A stretch of DNA of 64,000 nucleotides, from the NCBI RefSeq assembly GCF_000160835.1, contig NZ_GG700733.1:189946-253945 (forward strand), written 5' to 3'. The notes beneath the pieces are model-generated. The model saw nothing but the letters and a program-made list of their open reading frames with translations. It was not told the origin of the DNA and did no database searches. Shown here in pieces: positions 44,541 through 52,164 of the stretch. How positions within the stretch are numbered: the first letter of the stretch is position 1; each line of letters opens with the position of its first letter. A program made the position numbers and the translations under genes. This DNA is from Limosilactobacillus antri DSM 16041 (lineage in GTDB: Bacteria; Bacillota; Bacilli; Lactobacillales; Lactobacillaceae).

Positions 44541-44569
44541 TTGCCTTTTTGTTAAAATCTTGCTAATAT
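44541..44569 (+). promoter_or_regulatory. Promoter of the tRNA-Glu/tRNA-Gln unit
   Basis: -35 TTGCCT (44541-44546), 17-base spacer, -10 TAATAT (44564-44569). Confidence 0.65.
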
Positions 44570-44588
44570 TGTTAGCACTGTGATAGCT

Positions 44589-44660
44589 GACCCGTTAGTC
44601 AAGTGGTTAAGACACCAGCCTTTCACGCTGGTATCGTGGGTTCAAATCCCGCACGGGTCA
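44589..44660 (+). tRNA. tRNA-Glu (UUC anticodon)
   Basis: 72 nt. GACCCGT pairs with ACGGGTC, discriminator A; anticodon loop CTTTCAC (UUC). T-arm GTGGGTTCAAATCCCGC. No encoded CCA. Confidence 0.95.
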
Positions 44661-44666
44661 CTTGAT

Positions 44667-44738
44667 TGGGCTATAGCCAAGCGGTAAGGCAACGGTTTTT
44701 GGTACCGTCATGCGCTGGTTCGAATCCAGCTAGCCCAA
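44667..44738 (+). tRNA. tRNA-Gln (UUG anticodon)
   Basis: 72 nt. TGGGCTA pairs with TAGCCCA, discriminator A; anticodon loop TTTTGGT (UUG). Begins 6 bases after tRNA-Glu, so co-transcribed. Most lactobacilli make Gln-tRNA by transamidation of Glu-tRNA-Gln. Confidence 0.95.
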
Positions 44739-44750
44739 CTTAATTCGCAA

Positions 44751-44797
44751 ATCCCGCCAGGCTGATCTATTAAGGTCAGCTTGGCGGGATTTTTTTA
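44751..44797 (+). terminator. Terminator of the tRNA pair
   Basis: AAATCCCGCCAGGCTGA pairs with TCAGCTTGGCGGGATTT, then TTTT. Confidence 0.9.
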
Positions 44798-44809
44798 CAA
44801 GCAGATTGA

Positions 44810-44839
44810 TTGAAAGCGCATTCTTATTTCGGTTATAAT
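44810..44839 (+). promoter_or_regulatory. Promoter of dps
   Basis: -35 TTGAAA (44810-44815), 18-base spacer, -10 TATAAT (44834-44839). Confidence 0.7.
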
Positions 44840-44866
44840 TTGGGAAATGAGAAAGGAGACGCCAAT

Positions 44867-45334
44867 ATGAAGTACACTGCTACCAAAGAGACGTTGAACC
44901 AGCTTGTTGCCGACCTTAGCCAGATGGCGATGGTGATCCACCAGACCCATTGGTACATGCGGGGTACCAATTTCTTGAAGTTGCACCCGTTAATGGATGA
45001 CTTTATGGATGAAATCAATGACCAATTGGATGTTATTTCTGAACGGCTGCTGGCCCTTGATGGGCACCCGTTCTCGACGCTTGGAGAAATGGCCGCTAAC
45101 ACAAAGATTAAAGATTGGCCGGGTAACTTTGACAAGACTACTCCAGAGCGGTTAGCCCACCTGGTAGACGGCTACCGTTACCTAGCCGCTTTATACCAGC
45201 ACGGGATTGAAGTGTCCGACACCGAGAAAGATTACTCCACCCAGGATATTTTCATTGGCTTTAAGACCGCAATTGAAAAGAAAATTTGGATGTTGCAGGC
45301 TGAATTAGATCAGGCCCCAGAAATTGATGCGTAG
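44867..45334 (+). CDS. dps: Dps-family DNA-binding/ferritin-like protein
   Basis: 155-residue four-helix protein forming a 12-mer that oxidises and stores Fe2+ and protects DNA from peroxide. Inter-subunit ferroxidase ligands are visible in HQTHWYMRG and LMDDFMDEINDQLD. ATG 44867 follows AAAGGAG by 8 bases. Single gene with promoter and terminator. Iron storage fits the heme-related genes elsewhere in the window, but no regulatory link is seen. Confidence 0.94.
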   Translation: MKYTATKETLNQLVADLSQMAMVIHQTHWYMRGTNFLKLHPLMDDFMDEINDQLDVISERLLALDGHPFSTLGEMAANTKIKDWPGNFDKTTPERLAHLVDGYRYLAALYQHGIEVSDTEKDYSTQDIFIGFKTAIEKKIWMLQAELDQAPEIDA

Positions 45335-45366
45335 TCAGCTTTCATTATTACTATGCGAAAGAGGTG

Positions 45367-45418
45367 AAGGCCACCAAGGTCCGGTAAAACCGAGCTCTGG
45401 TGGCCTTCATACGTTTTT
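45367..45418 (+). terminator. Terminator of dps
   Basis: GAAGGCCACCA pairs with TGGTGGCCTTC, then ATACGTTTTTT. Confidence 0.85.
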
Positions 45419-45467
45419 TCGTTAGTGCAATAACAATATTTATGTCTAAAGGATTGTCGACTGGTAA

Positions 45468-45815
45468 TTAGCGCTTGTTTAAGATGTTTTGGCCGATACC
45501 GTTGCCCTCGTCCTGAGCTGGATGCCCATCCAGGATCTGACCACCGATGCTGGCGGTGTGTGGCGTCTTATTCAGCTCTTTGAAGAGACTGTTTAGGTTA
45601 TTGACCGTCGCTTGATCACCAGCCTGGTATTGCTGGGCAACTTTTTTCGCATCAAAACTGTGGTGACTAGTTAATTCAAACGGAATTCGCTGGTCCTGTT
45701 GGACCCGCTTGAGGTAAATTTTGATTCCGGTAGTAATATCGAGCCCCATCTCGTTGAAAATACGGCTTACGTCATCCTTTAGCTGATCATCGATTTTAAT
45801 ATTAATCTGTGCCAT
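45468..45815 (-). CDS. RelB/DinJ-family antitoxin, no adjacent toxin
   Basis: 115 residues. The N-terminal ribbon-helix-helix (INIKIDDQLKDDVSRIFNEMG) is the RelB/DinJ DNA-binding domain; the usual toxin-binding tail is longer than normal and Asn/Gln-rich. Neither flank encodes a RelE/YafQ-like toxin: downstream is the dps terminator, upstream ribB. A 40-bp perfect palindrome lies 43 bases upstream of the start and is probably its operator. It may be an orphan antitoxin or a regulator derived from one. Confidence 0.82.
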   Translation of the reverse strand: MAQINIKIDDQLKDDVSRIFNEMGLDITTGIKIYLKRVQQDQRIPFELTSHHSFDAKKVAQQYQAGDQATVNNLNSLFKELNKTPHTASIGGQILDGHPAQDEGNGIGQNILNKR

Positions 45816-45858
45816 TTGGCATCCGCTCCTTTCTGTTGTTACTTTACCACGTTTTTTG

Positions 45859-45898
45859 ATTTCTGTATACTATTTTATATAAAATAGTATACAGAAAT
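45859..45898. promoter_or_regulatory. 40-bp perfect palindrome, likely RelB operator
   Basis: Each half is ATTTCTGTATACTATTTTAT (45859-45878), followed by its exact complement with no loop. It contains TATACT -10-like hexamers on both strands. A ribbon-helix-helix repressor binding several half-sites is the likely user. Confidence 0.7.
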
Positions 45899-46067
45899 AT
45901 AGGTTAAGAACTTAATTCGGTTTTAAACTGTTTTGCGATTATAATTAAGATCAATATTCGTATTTTATTTTAAAACGGGTTGATTTAAACCTATTTGTTC
46001 GTTATTATAATGACACATTCGAATGTTGTTGCACTGTCACTAGAGAGAATAAAGGAGAAGTTAACCC

Positions 46068-46733
46068 ATGCAAAATGAATTCTCAACTGTTGAAGACGCG
46101 CTGACCCAATTGAAGAATGGCGGCTACATTATCCTGGCCGATGATGAAAGTCGGGAAAACGAGGGAGACCTGGTTGCACTCGGCGACGGTATCGACGCCG
46201 CAACCGTTTATGAAATGCTGAACGAAGCTAACGGATTGATGTGTGTTCCCGTGACCGAGAAGATTGCCCACCGTTTAGGCTTCGTCCCGATGGTCGAACA
46301 CAGCACCGACCCGAACCAAACGCCATTCATGGTCACCGCGGACGGGACCTACGAGGCGACAGGGGTAACTACCGGCGTGTCTGCCTTTGACCGTGCAGCA
46401 ACCATTCGACAAATTGCCAAGCCTGATGCGCAGGCAAGTGACTTTAACCACCCGGGACACATTCAACCACTGTGTGCCCAGGAACACGGCCTGCGTGACC
46501 GGACTGGCCACACCGAAGCGTCCGTTGACTTAGCATACTTGGCTGGCAAGGAACCAGTAGCGGTCATCATTGAAGTCTTGAAAGAAGACGGTACGATGGC
46601 CCGTCGGGATAGCCTCTTTGAATTAGCCCAACGGGTTCACGTTCCATTCATCACGATTAAGCAAATTACTGATTACATGGACGCAAAGGGGATTGACTAC
46701 GCTGCTCAATTGGCAGAAAAAGTAACTGAATAA
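46068..46733 (+). CDS. ribB: Stand-alone 3,4-dihydroxy-2-butanone 4-phosphate synthase
   Basis: 221 residues, the full length of monofunctional RibB. Acidic/Mg site DDESRENEGD; TTGVSAFDRAAT; RTGHTEASVDL with the catalytic His. It duplicates the N-terminal half of RibBA at 21634 and has the canonical REN motif where RibBA has REA. AAAGGAGAAG precedes the ATG. No FMN riboswitch is seen upstream (45900-46067), so it should escape FMN repression. A -10 TATAAT is at 46006-46011. Confidence 0.93.
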   Translation: MQNEFSTVEDALTQLKNGGYIILADDESRENEGDLVALGDGIDAATVYEMLNEANGLMCVPVTEKIAHRLGFVPMVEHSTDPNQTPFMVTADGTYEATGVTTGVSAFDRAATIRQIAKPDAQASDFNHPGHIQPLCAQEHGLRDRTGHTEASVDLAYLAGKEPVAVIIEVLKEDGTMARRDSLFELAQRVHVPFITIKQITDYMDAKGIDYAAQLAEKVTE

Positions 46734-46754
46734 GATTCTTTTTCGTAAAAAGAC

Positions 46755-46799
46755 GAAAAACGGGGACGCCACGAATATTCGCGGCACCCCCGTTTTTAT
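46755..46799 (+). terminator. Terminator of ribB
   Basis: AAAACGGGG.GCC..CG pairs with CGCGGC.CCCCGTTTTT. Confidence 0.8.
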
Positions 46800-46817
46800 G
46801 TTTCATGTGGAACAATA

Positions 46818-46860
46818 TAAAAACCGCGGCTCGAGCACTGTGCCCAAGTCGCGGCTGCGT
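46818..46860 (-). terminator. Terminator of the matrixin gene
   Basis: Minus strand: GCCGCGACTTGGGC pairs imperfectly with GCTCGAGCCGCGG, then TTTTTAT. Confidence 0.7.
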
Positions 46861-46867
46861 TATTAAA

Positions 46868-47557
46868 TTAATCTGAATACAGTTTCTTGACGGCCTGCAC
46901 GTCCGCCTGCTGGATCGTGTAGTACGAGCCAGCAGGCTGCATTACCGAGACGTTATTGGTGTGGTCAAGTCCGATGGCGTGGCCGAGTTCGTGCTCTGCC
47001 GTGTTCACGATCCGCTGGTTAGAGTAACCATAGAGCGGGTTGAGCAGGTAGTGCTGGTTCAGAGACACGTCCGCGTGGACAATCCGCCCCGTCAGCGGGT
47101 TGGTCGATGCTTCCGTCAGGCCCGCTGCACTAGTGTTGTTGTCCATCTTTTTGACGACAATGTCTGCCTGCTGCTGGTCCGTAGTGGTTCGGAAGCGGAA
47201 GGCTCCCGTTTGGTTCCAGCTCTGAATGGCCGCGTTCGTCGCGTTGTCTAAAGTGGTATTACCGGTATTTACGAACACGGTCGCTTCTTGGCTAGGCCAG
47301 CGGCCATTAGTTGGCACCTGGTCGGCCCCGGCAGCCTTGCTGCTGGATTGGTTGCCAGTTTCACCGCTGCTGGTTGTCTTAGTACCAGTAACCAGCTGGG
47401 CAACCCGTTCGCGGGCCTGCCACAGTCGCTGGTTAGTTGCCTGCTGGAATTGCTGGTTGTTAAAGTAGTACCAGCCAACTCCCAGGATGAGGATCCACCA
47501 GGCGAGGCGCTTGACCAGTCGAAAAATAACCCCTACTGTGTCCACCTTCTTTCTCAC
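46868..47557 (-). CDS. Membrane-anchored matrixin-type zinc metalloprotease
   Basis: 229 residues. An N-terminal membrane helix (about 18-32, AWWILILGVGWYYF) is followed by a Gln/Ser/Thr-rich linker (35-85) and an extracellular catalytic domain ending in the full metzincin motif HELGHAIGLDH, with the Met-turn in SVMQP. This M10-like architecture is typical of lactobacillal surface proteases of unknown substrate. The start is a GTG at 47557 with a poor ribosome site; a GTG at 47545 is an alternative. Confidence 0.87.
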   Translation of the reverse strand: MRKKVDTVGVIFRLVKRLAWWILILGVGWYYFNNQQFQQATNQRLWQARERVAQLVTGTKTTSSGETGNQSSSKAAGADQVPTNGRWPSQEATVFVNTGNTTLDNATNAAIQSWNQTGAFRFRTTTDQQQADIVVKKMDNNTSAAGLTEASTNPLTGRIVHADVSLNQHYLLNPLYGYSNQRIVNTAEHELGHAIGLDHTNNVSVMQPAGSYYTIQQADVQAVKKLYSD

Positions 47558-47658
47558 TGCTAAGGATACCCTTACTTTTTGTCATAATTATGAACCAGAA
47601 ATTAAGGAATGGTAAATATGCTATATTTAGTAAGAAACGTTTTCGGGAGTGAGGAATA

Positions 47659-48144
47659 ATGATTACCATTACACCGGCGCGGCAAGCGGACTTGCCAGCC
47701 ATCTTAGCAATTGAACGGGCAGGGTTTAGTGAAGCAGAAGCAGGTAGCCCGGCGGCCTTTCGCGACCGCCTGGCGAAGCTGCCAGACACCTTCTTAGTTG
47801 CCAGGACGGACACAGGGGTGGCCGGTTTTATCGTCGGGCCCGCGGTCAGGGAAGAGTTTGTCACTGATGAAATGTATGACCGGACGCCCCGAAACCTGCC
47901 AACCGGTGGGCACCAATTGGTCTTGTCCCTGGCCGTGGCTCCAGATTATCAGGGGCGGGGCATTGGCAGCCAGCTATTAGCGGCCCTGGCGACCGTGGCC
48001 CGGCAAGCTCAGCGAACGACCATGTCCCTTGATTCCCTGGCCGCTAATGTTCCTTTTTACGAACGGAATGGTTTCCAAAAAGTCAACGTGTCTCCATCCA
48101 GCCACGCGGGTGAAACCTGGTATCGTTTGGTAAAACAATTGTAG
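47659..48144 (+). CDS. GNAT-family N-acetyltransferase (AANAT-like)
   Basis: 161 residues. Full GNAT fold with the acetyl-CoA loop YQGRGIGSQLLAAL and C-terminal FYERNGF. The N-terminal half resembles arylalkylamine/serotonin-type acetyltransferases of Firmicutes (ITPARQADLPAILAIERAGF). GTGAGGAAT precedes the ATG. Substrate unknown. Single gene. Confidence 0.83.
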   Translation: MITITPARQADLPAILAIERAGFSEAEAGSPAAFRDRLAKLPDTFLVARTDTGVAGFIVGPAVREEFVTDEMYDRTPRNLPTGGHQLVLSLAVAPDYQGRGIGSQLLAALATVARQAQRTTMSLDSLAANVPFYERNGFQKVNVSPSSHAGETWYRLVKQL

Positions 48145-48266
48145 CTAGTTTGGACCGCAACGGCAGGAAATAGCGAACCGTAAGTTTGTTTTAAGACTAG
48201 TCAGATTGTTACCGTTTTCCAAGTTGATATTATATAATAATATTAATACCAGAAAGGAGATTGCTT

Positions 48267-48503
48267 ATGACCAAAACTTTTACTAAAGAAGAGCTCAGCA
48301 AATACGACGGACAAAATGGCCAGCCTGCCTATGTTGCAATCGAAGGGGTCGTCTATGACGTTTCTGGTAAAGATGCCTGGAAGGGCGGTCACCACCATGG
48401 TAACCAGGCGGGACAGGATTTAACCAAGGTCTTGATTAACCTGTCGCCCCACGGCAAAAAAGTGCTGGATGGACTGCCGGTAGTGGGCCAATTAGCCGGA
48501 TAA
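48267..48503 (+). CDS. Cytochrome b5-like heme-binding domain protein
   Basis: 78-residue free-standing cytochrome b5-like domain. YVAIEGVVYDVSG is the family start; candidate axial heme ligands are His in WKGGHHHGNQAG and His in LSPHGKKVL. No membrane helix or fused enzyme is present. AAAGGAG precedes the ATG by 8 bases. In lactobacilli this family is common and its redox partner unknown. The presence of ChdC, CpfC and HrtRBA-type genes in the window makes real heme loading plausible, which is inference. Confidence 0.85.
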   Translation: MTKTFTKEELSKYDGQNGQPAYVAIEGVVYDVSGKDAWKGGHHHGNQAGQDLTKVLINLSPHGKKVLDGLPVVGQLAG

Positions 48504-48515
48504 ATTGAATGAAAT

Positions 48516-48546
48516 GAGGCTGGGGATTCCCCAACCTCTTTATTAT
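48516..48546 (+). terminator. Terminator of the cytochrome b5-like gene
   Basis: GAGGCTGGGG pairs with CCCCAACCTC, loop ATT, then TTTATTATTTT. The sequence that follows (48540-48640) holds imperfect inverted repeats resembling the small repeat family. Confidence 0.75.
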
Positions 48547-48737
48547 TTTAAAGCGCAAAATAGCTGTCTTACCAAGCTGGCCGCGCGTTGGTGGGGTAGA
48601 TAACGGCTTAGACTAGTGTGGCCTGCCCCGTTCCGGCCATTTATTTTGCCGAATTAGCGGATAATTTGGAAAAAAGTTTTCGCTTGCGCGGGAGTTTATT
48701 TTACAATGGGTTAATAGCAGAAAAAGGAAGTAGTAAC

Positions 48738-50030
48738 ATGACGCAGCATAAGTTAGTGGTAATTTCGCTTGATTCCCTGGGTTTTCGGGATCTCAATGAA
48801 CTTCGGGACCGTACGCCAAACCTGGCGGCCCTGATTGACCAGGGGGCCTGGGTGAAACGGGTTCAGGGAATTTTTCCGACATTGACCTACCCGTCCCATA
48901 CCTCGATCATCACTGGGCAGTATCCCGCGGTGCACGGGATTGTCAATAATACCAAGCTCCAGCCGCAGCGGCAGTCACCGGACTGGTACTGGTACCGGAA
49001 AGATATTAAAGCGGTCCCCCTATATGATGTCGCCCGGCAGGCGGGGTTAACGACCGCGGCCTTCCTCTGGCCCGTCACTGCGGGCAGCAAGATCGACTAC
49101 AACCTGGCGGAAATCTTCCCCAACCGGATTTGGACCAACCAGGTGTTAGTTTCGCTGAAGGCCAGCTCACCCTGGTTCCTCTTCCAGATGAACCACCGCT
49201 ACGGCAAGCTCCGGCGGGGGATCAAGCAGCCCTGGCTCGACGACTTCATCACGGCCTGCGCTGTTGATACCTTGAAGAATAAACAACCGGACCTGACCCT
49301 CATCCACCTGGTTGATATGGATAGTATGCGGCACCGCTATGGAGTACGGTCCGCGGAAGCTAAAGCGGCCCTGCAGCGCTTGGATGGCCGGGTGGCAAGA
49401 ATAATCAGGGCCACCAAGGATGCCGGCACTTACGCGGACACTAACTTTGTCGTCCTCGGCGACCATTACCAGATCAACGTGCGGAAGATGGTCCACCTGA
49501 ATATGCTCTTTGCTAAGCAGGGCTGGCTGAGCCCGATCGCTGGGAAGACCACCTACCGAAATAACTGGCGGGTAACGGCGAAGACCTGTGATGGGGAAAG
49601 CTACGTTTACGTTCGGGACGGGGTTGACTGCGGCGCCGTGAAGCAGGTCATCGCCCGTGCTGAAGGGGTGGCCCGGATTTACGATGGTGCCGCAGCGGTT
49701 AAGCGCGGGGCTGATCCCCGGTGTGCTTTTCTGGTGGAAGCCCAGCCGGGCTACTACTTTACCGACGAGGTCAACCGGCCCGCGGTTGTGGAAACGGTGG
49801 ATCCTGCTTCACTGGGGATGCCTGACCGCTACCGGGGCGTTCATGGCTACGGGCCCGACCAGCCGAACTACTACACGACAGCGATTTTTGCCGGCCCCGA
49901 CATTAAACCGGGCGTCACCGTCGACCACGTCCACCTGGTTGACGAGGGGCCAACCTTTGCCCAGCTCCTCGGCTTGCAGTACCCGGCGCCAACCGCGGGA
50001 CAGGCAATTCAAGCAATTATTAGGAAATGA
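48738..50030 (+). CDS. Alkaline phosphatase-superfamily phosphodiesterase/pyrophosphatase (ENPP-like)
   Basis: 430 residues. Metal site Asp in VISLDSLG, nucleophile Thr in YPSHTSIITGQYPAVHG, HLVDMDSMRHRYG, GDHYQ, and a final His in VHGYGP. These are the two-zinc signature of nucleotide pyrophosphatases/phosphodiesterases. No signal peptide is obvious, so it is probably cytosolic. ATG 48738 follows AAAAAGGAAG. It lies directly upstream of a UMF1 transporter with which it overlaps or nearly so. Natural substrate unknown. Confidence 0.85.
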   Translation: MTQHKLVVISLDSLGFRDLNELRDRTPNLAALIDQGAWVKRVQGIFPTLTYPSHTSIITGQYPAVHGIVNNTKLQPQRQSPDWYWYRKDIKAVPLYDVARQAGLTTAAFLWPVTAGSKIDYNLAEIFPNRIWTNQVLVSLKASSPWFLFQMNHRYGKLRRGIKQPWLDDFITACAVDTLKNKQPDLTLIHLVDMDSMRHRYGVRSAEAKAALQRLDGRVARIIRATKDAGTYADTNFVVLGDHYQINVRKMVHLNMLFAKQGWLSPIAGKTTYRNNWRVTAKTCDGESYVYVRDGVDCGAVKQVIARAEGVARIYDGAAAVKRGADPRCAFLVEAQPGYYFTDEVNRPAVVETVDPASLGMPDRYRGVHGYGPDQPNYYTTAIFAGPDIKPGVTVDHVHLVDEGPTFAQLLGLQYPAPTAGQAIQAIIRK

Positions 50031-50038
50031 GGATCAGC

Positions 50039-51280
50039 GTGAAGTTTACAAAGCAACAATGGCAATGGATTTTCTATGACTGGGCCAATTCGGGTTACGG
50101 AATTTTGGTTGTGACTGCGGTCCTGCCGGTTTATTTTAAGGCCGTCGCGCAGGACGCCGGAGTTTCGGCGGCAAACTCTACGGCCCTCTGGGGCTATGCC
50201 AATAGTTTGGGTACGCTGGTGATTTCCCTATTGGCGCCACTGCTGGGTGCGCTAGCTGACTATCCACGGTTTAAGCGCCGCTGGCTGAACCTGTTTACCT
50301 GGACCGGGATTCTTTTAACCTTTGCCCTAGCCTTAGTTCCCCCGCAGCAGTGGCGGGCCCTGCTGGGAATTTACGTGCTGAGTGTCATCGGCTACTCCGG
50401 CGGGAACCTCTTTTATGATAGTTTCCTGACCGACGTGGCGGACGACCAGCAGATGGACCTGGTTTCGTCGACCGGCTACGGGATGGGCTACCTCGGCGGG
50501 GTCGCGGCCTTTATTATTTTCCTCGCAGCCCAGCTGAGCAACGGTTTTGGAGGCCTGCTGTCCAGCTATGGCGTGGCCCGGTTCAGCTTTGTTATCACCG
50601 CGGTCTGGTGGGTTGTTTTCGCCTGGCCCCTGCTACGCCATGGTCACCAGCGCTTTAGTGTGACGGCGGTGCGCAACCCGCTGACGGATAGTTTGCGCCG
50701 GCTGATGACGACCTTCCGTCACGTTCGCCAGTACCGGCAGGTCACCTGGTTTTTAGTTGCCTACTTCTTTTACATCGACGGGGTCGACACCATTTTTACG
50801 ATGGCGACCGCGATTGGAAAGGACCTGGGGGTCAACACGACCATGCTGATGGTTGTCTTGCTGGTGGTCCAGCTGATTGCCTTCCCATTTTCCCTCCTGT
50901 ACGGTTGGCTGGCCCGGCGGACTTCCAGCCGGACGGCCGTTTTAACCGGGATTTGCGTCTACCTCTTTATCTGCCTCTACGCGTTAAAACTCGATACGTT
51001 ATTCGACTTCTGGTTCCTGGCGGTTTTGATCGGCACCAGCCAGGGCGGCTTGCAGGCCCTGAGCCGGTCCTACTTTGGCCAGCTCATTCCCAAAGAAGCG
51101 AGCAGCGAATTCTTCGGCTTTTACAACATCCTGGGAAAGTTTTCGGCAATCCTGGGGCCCGTGGTGGTTGGCCTGGTTACCCAGCTAACCGGGAAATCGA
51201 CCATCGGGGTGGCTTCCTTAGCGGTACTGTTTACTATCGGTCTGGTTGTTTTCCTCGCCGTGCCTCAATCTAGCAAGTGA
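50039..51280 (+). CDS. UMF1/Atg22-family MFS transporter
   Basis: 413-residue protein with about 12 membrane segments; the family hallmark FYDWANSGYG is near the N-terminus. The GTG at 50039 follows GAGG by 6 bases and gives the usual short N-terminus; an ATG at 50027 overlaps the previous stop (ATGA) but has its AGGA too close. Substrates of bacterial UMF1 proteins are largely unknown. Paired with the phosphodiesterase, it might move a nucleotide breakdown product; this is speculative. Confidence 0.85.
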   Translation: MKFTKQQWQWIFYDWANSGYGILVVTAVLPVYFKAVAQDAGVSAANSTALWGYANSLGTLVISLLAPLLGALADYPRFKRRWLNLFTWTGILLTFALALVPPQQWRALLGIYVLSVIGYSGGNLFYDSFLTDVADDQQMDLVSSTGYGMGYLGGVAAFIIFLAAQLSNGFGGLLSSYGVARFSFVITAVWWVVFAWPLLRHGHQRFSVTAVRNPLTDSLRRLMTTFRHVRQYRQVTWFLVAYFFYIDGVDTIFTMATAIGKDLGVNTTMLMVVLLVVQLIAFPFSLLYGWLARRTSSRTAVLTGICVYLFICLYALKLDTLFDFWFLAVLIGTSQGGLQALSRSYFGQLIPKEASSEFFGFYNILGKFSAILGPVVVGLVTQLTGKSTIGVASLAVLFTIGLVVFLAVPQSSK

Positions 51281-51346
51281 ACACGAGCTTTCGCGATTCA
51301 GGCGGCAGGACACCCGAAAGATTATGGTAGATCGGAGGTGTTGTTA

Positions 51347-51505
51347 GTGAAGTTAACTCTTAGGGCCTGTTCAATATTAAACTTTATCCTGATCTGGGGT
51401 GGAATCTGGCTTGATGATAAAATCAGCAGCAATTGGCTTTTCTACCCATTGATGACCCTCTTTCTGATTAATAGCGCGGTGCTGGTTATTATGACCCGCA
51501 AGTAA
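51347..51505 (+). CDS. 52-residue small membrane protein (hypothetical)
   Basis: GTG start at 51347, 8 bases after GGAGG. Translation begins MKLTLRACSILNFILIWGG and ends MTRK. Two hydrophobic segments with a DDKISSN turn between them, and a basic end. No family recognised. It follows the UMF1 gene by 66 bases and precedes a bidirectional terminator. Confidence 0.55.
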   Translation: MKLTLRACSILNFILIWGGIWLDDKISSNWLFYPLMTLFLINSAVLVIMTRK

Positions 51506-51522
51506 GCTGGAAAGGATTGCAA

Positions 51523-51557
51523 TAAAAAAATCGCCACCGCGGGTGACGATTTTTTTA
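51523..51557. terminator. Bidirectional terminator
   Basis: AAAAAATCGCCACC pairs with GGTGACGATTTTTT, loop GCG; A- and T-runs on both sides. Confidence 0.85.
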
Positions 51558-51584
51558 TTCTGCTGGCAATTACCGCCAGCCATG

Positions 51585-52148
51585 TTAGCCCTTAACGGTG
51601 CCGTCGGGCTTAAAGAGCGGCAGTTTGGCGAGGAAGATAATGTCGGTACGGTTAGCGGCGTCTCCCTCGGCAAGGATGGCCGCCTTGCCGACAACGTGGC
51701 TGCCGGCCTGCTCCAACAGGGTGGCCGCGGAGTGGATGGAATCGCCGGTACTGATCACGTCGTCAACGAGCAGGACCCGCTTTCCACGGAGCTGCCGAGC
51801 GTCCTGGCCGTCGAGAACCAGTCTTTGCTCCTGCTTGGTCGTAATTGAATTAACCGCCTGCTCCAGTGGCTCGCGCATGTAACCCTTGACTGATTTGCGG
51901 ATGACAAAGGAACGGGGATGGTGAGTGACGAGACTGAGGTCGTGGGCGAAGGGGATGCCCTTGCTTTCCACCGTCACGATGTAGTCAAATGCTGCGGGCA
52001 GCTGAGGCTTAATTAGTTCCGCGGCAGTACGGGATAATTCGTCATCCCCCAGGAGGACAAAGGAAGCAATGGCTGTGTCGGCGCTGATCGGGATCAACGG
52101 GAGTTTGCGCGTCAGGGGGCCGAGTTGTAATTGGTAATAGTTATTCAT
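51585..52148 (-). CDS. Purine-type phosphoribosyltransferase
   Basis: 187-residue type I PRTase. The PRPP-binding motif VLLVDDVISTGDS is at about 125-137, with a preceding VESKGIPFAHDLS region as in adenine/xanthine PRTases. It would salvage a base with PRPP to a nucleotide. ATG 52148 follows GAGGAGG. Its operon partner, 16 bases upstream, is a purine-type permease, so the two form an uptake-and-salvage pair. Base specificity cannot be read from the sequence. Confidence 0.85.
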   Translation of the reverse strand: MNNYYQLQLGPLTRKLPLIPISADTAIASFVLLGDDELSRTAAELIKPQLPAAFDYIVTVESKGIPFAHDLSLVTHHPRSFVIRKSVKGYMREPLEQAVNSITTKQEQRLVLDGQDARQLRGKRVLLVDDVISTGDSIHSAATLLEQAGSHVVGKAAILAEGDAANRTDIIFLAKLPLFKPDGTVKG

Positions 52149-52164
52149 GGTTACCCTCCTCAAG

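Noticed and set aside
48540-48640. Third full copy of the small repeat family
   Set aside because: Only a short TATTTTAAAG block and a general hairpin layout are shared; most of the beginning is a simple terminator.
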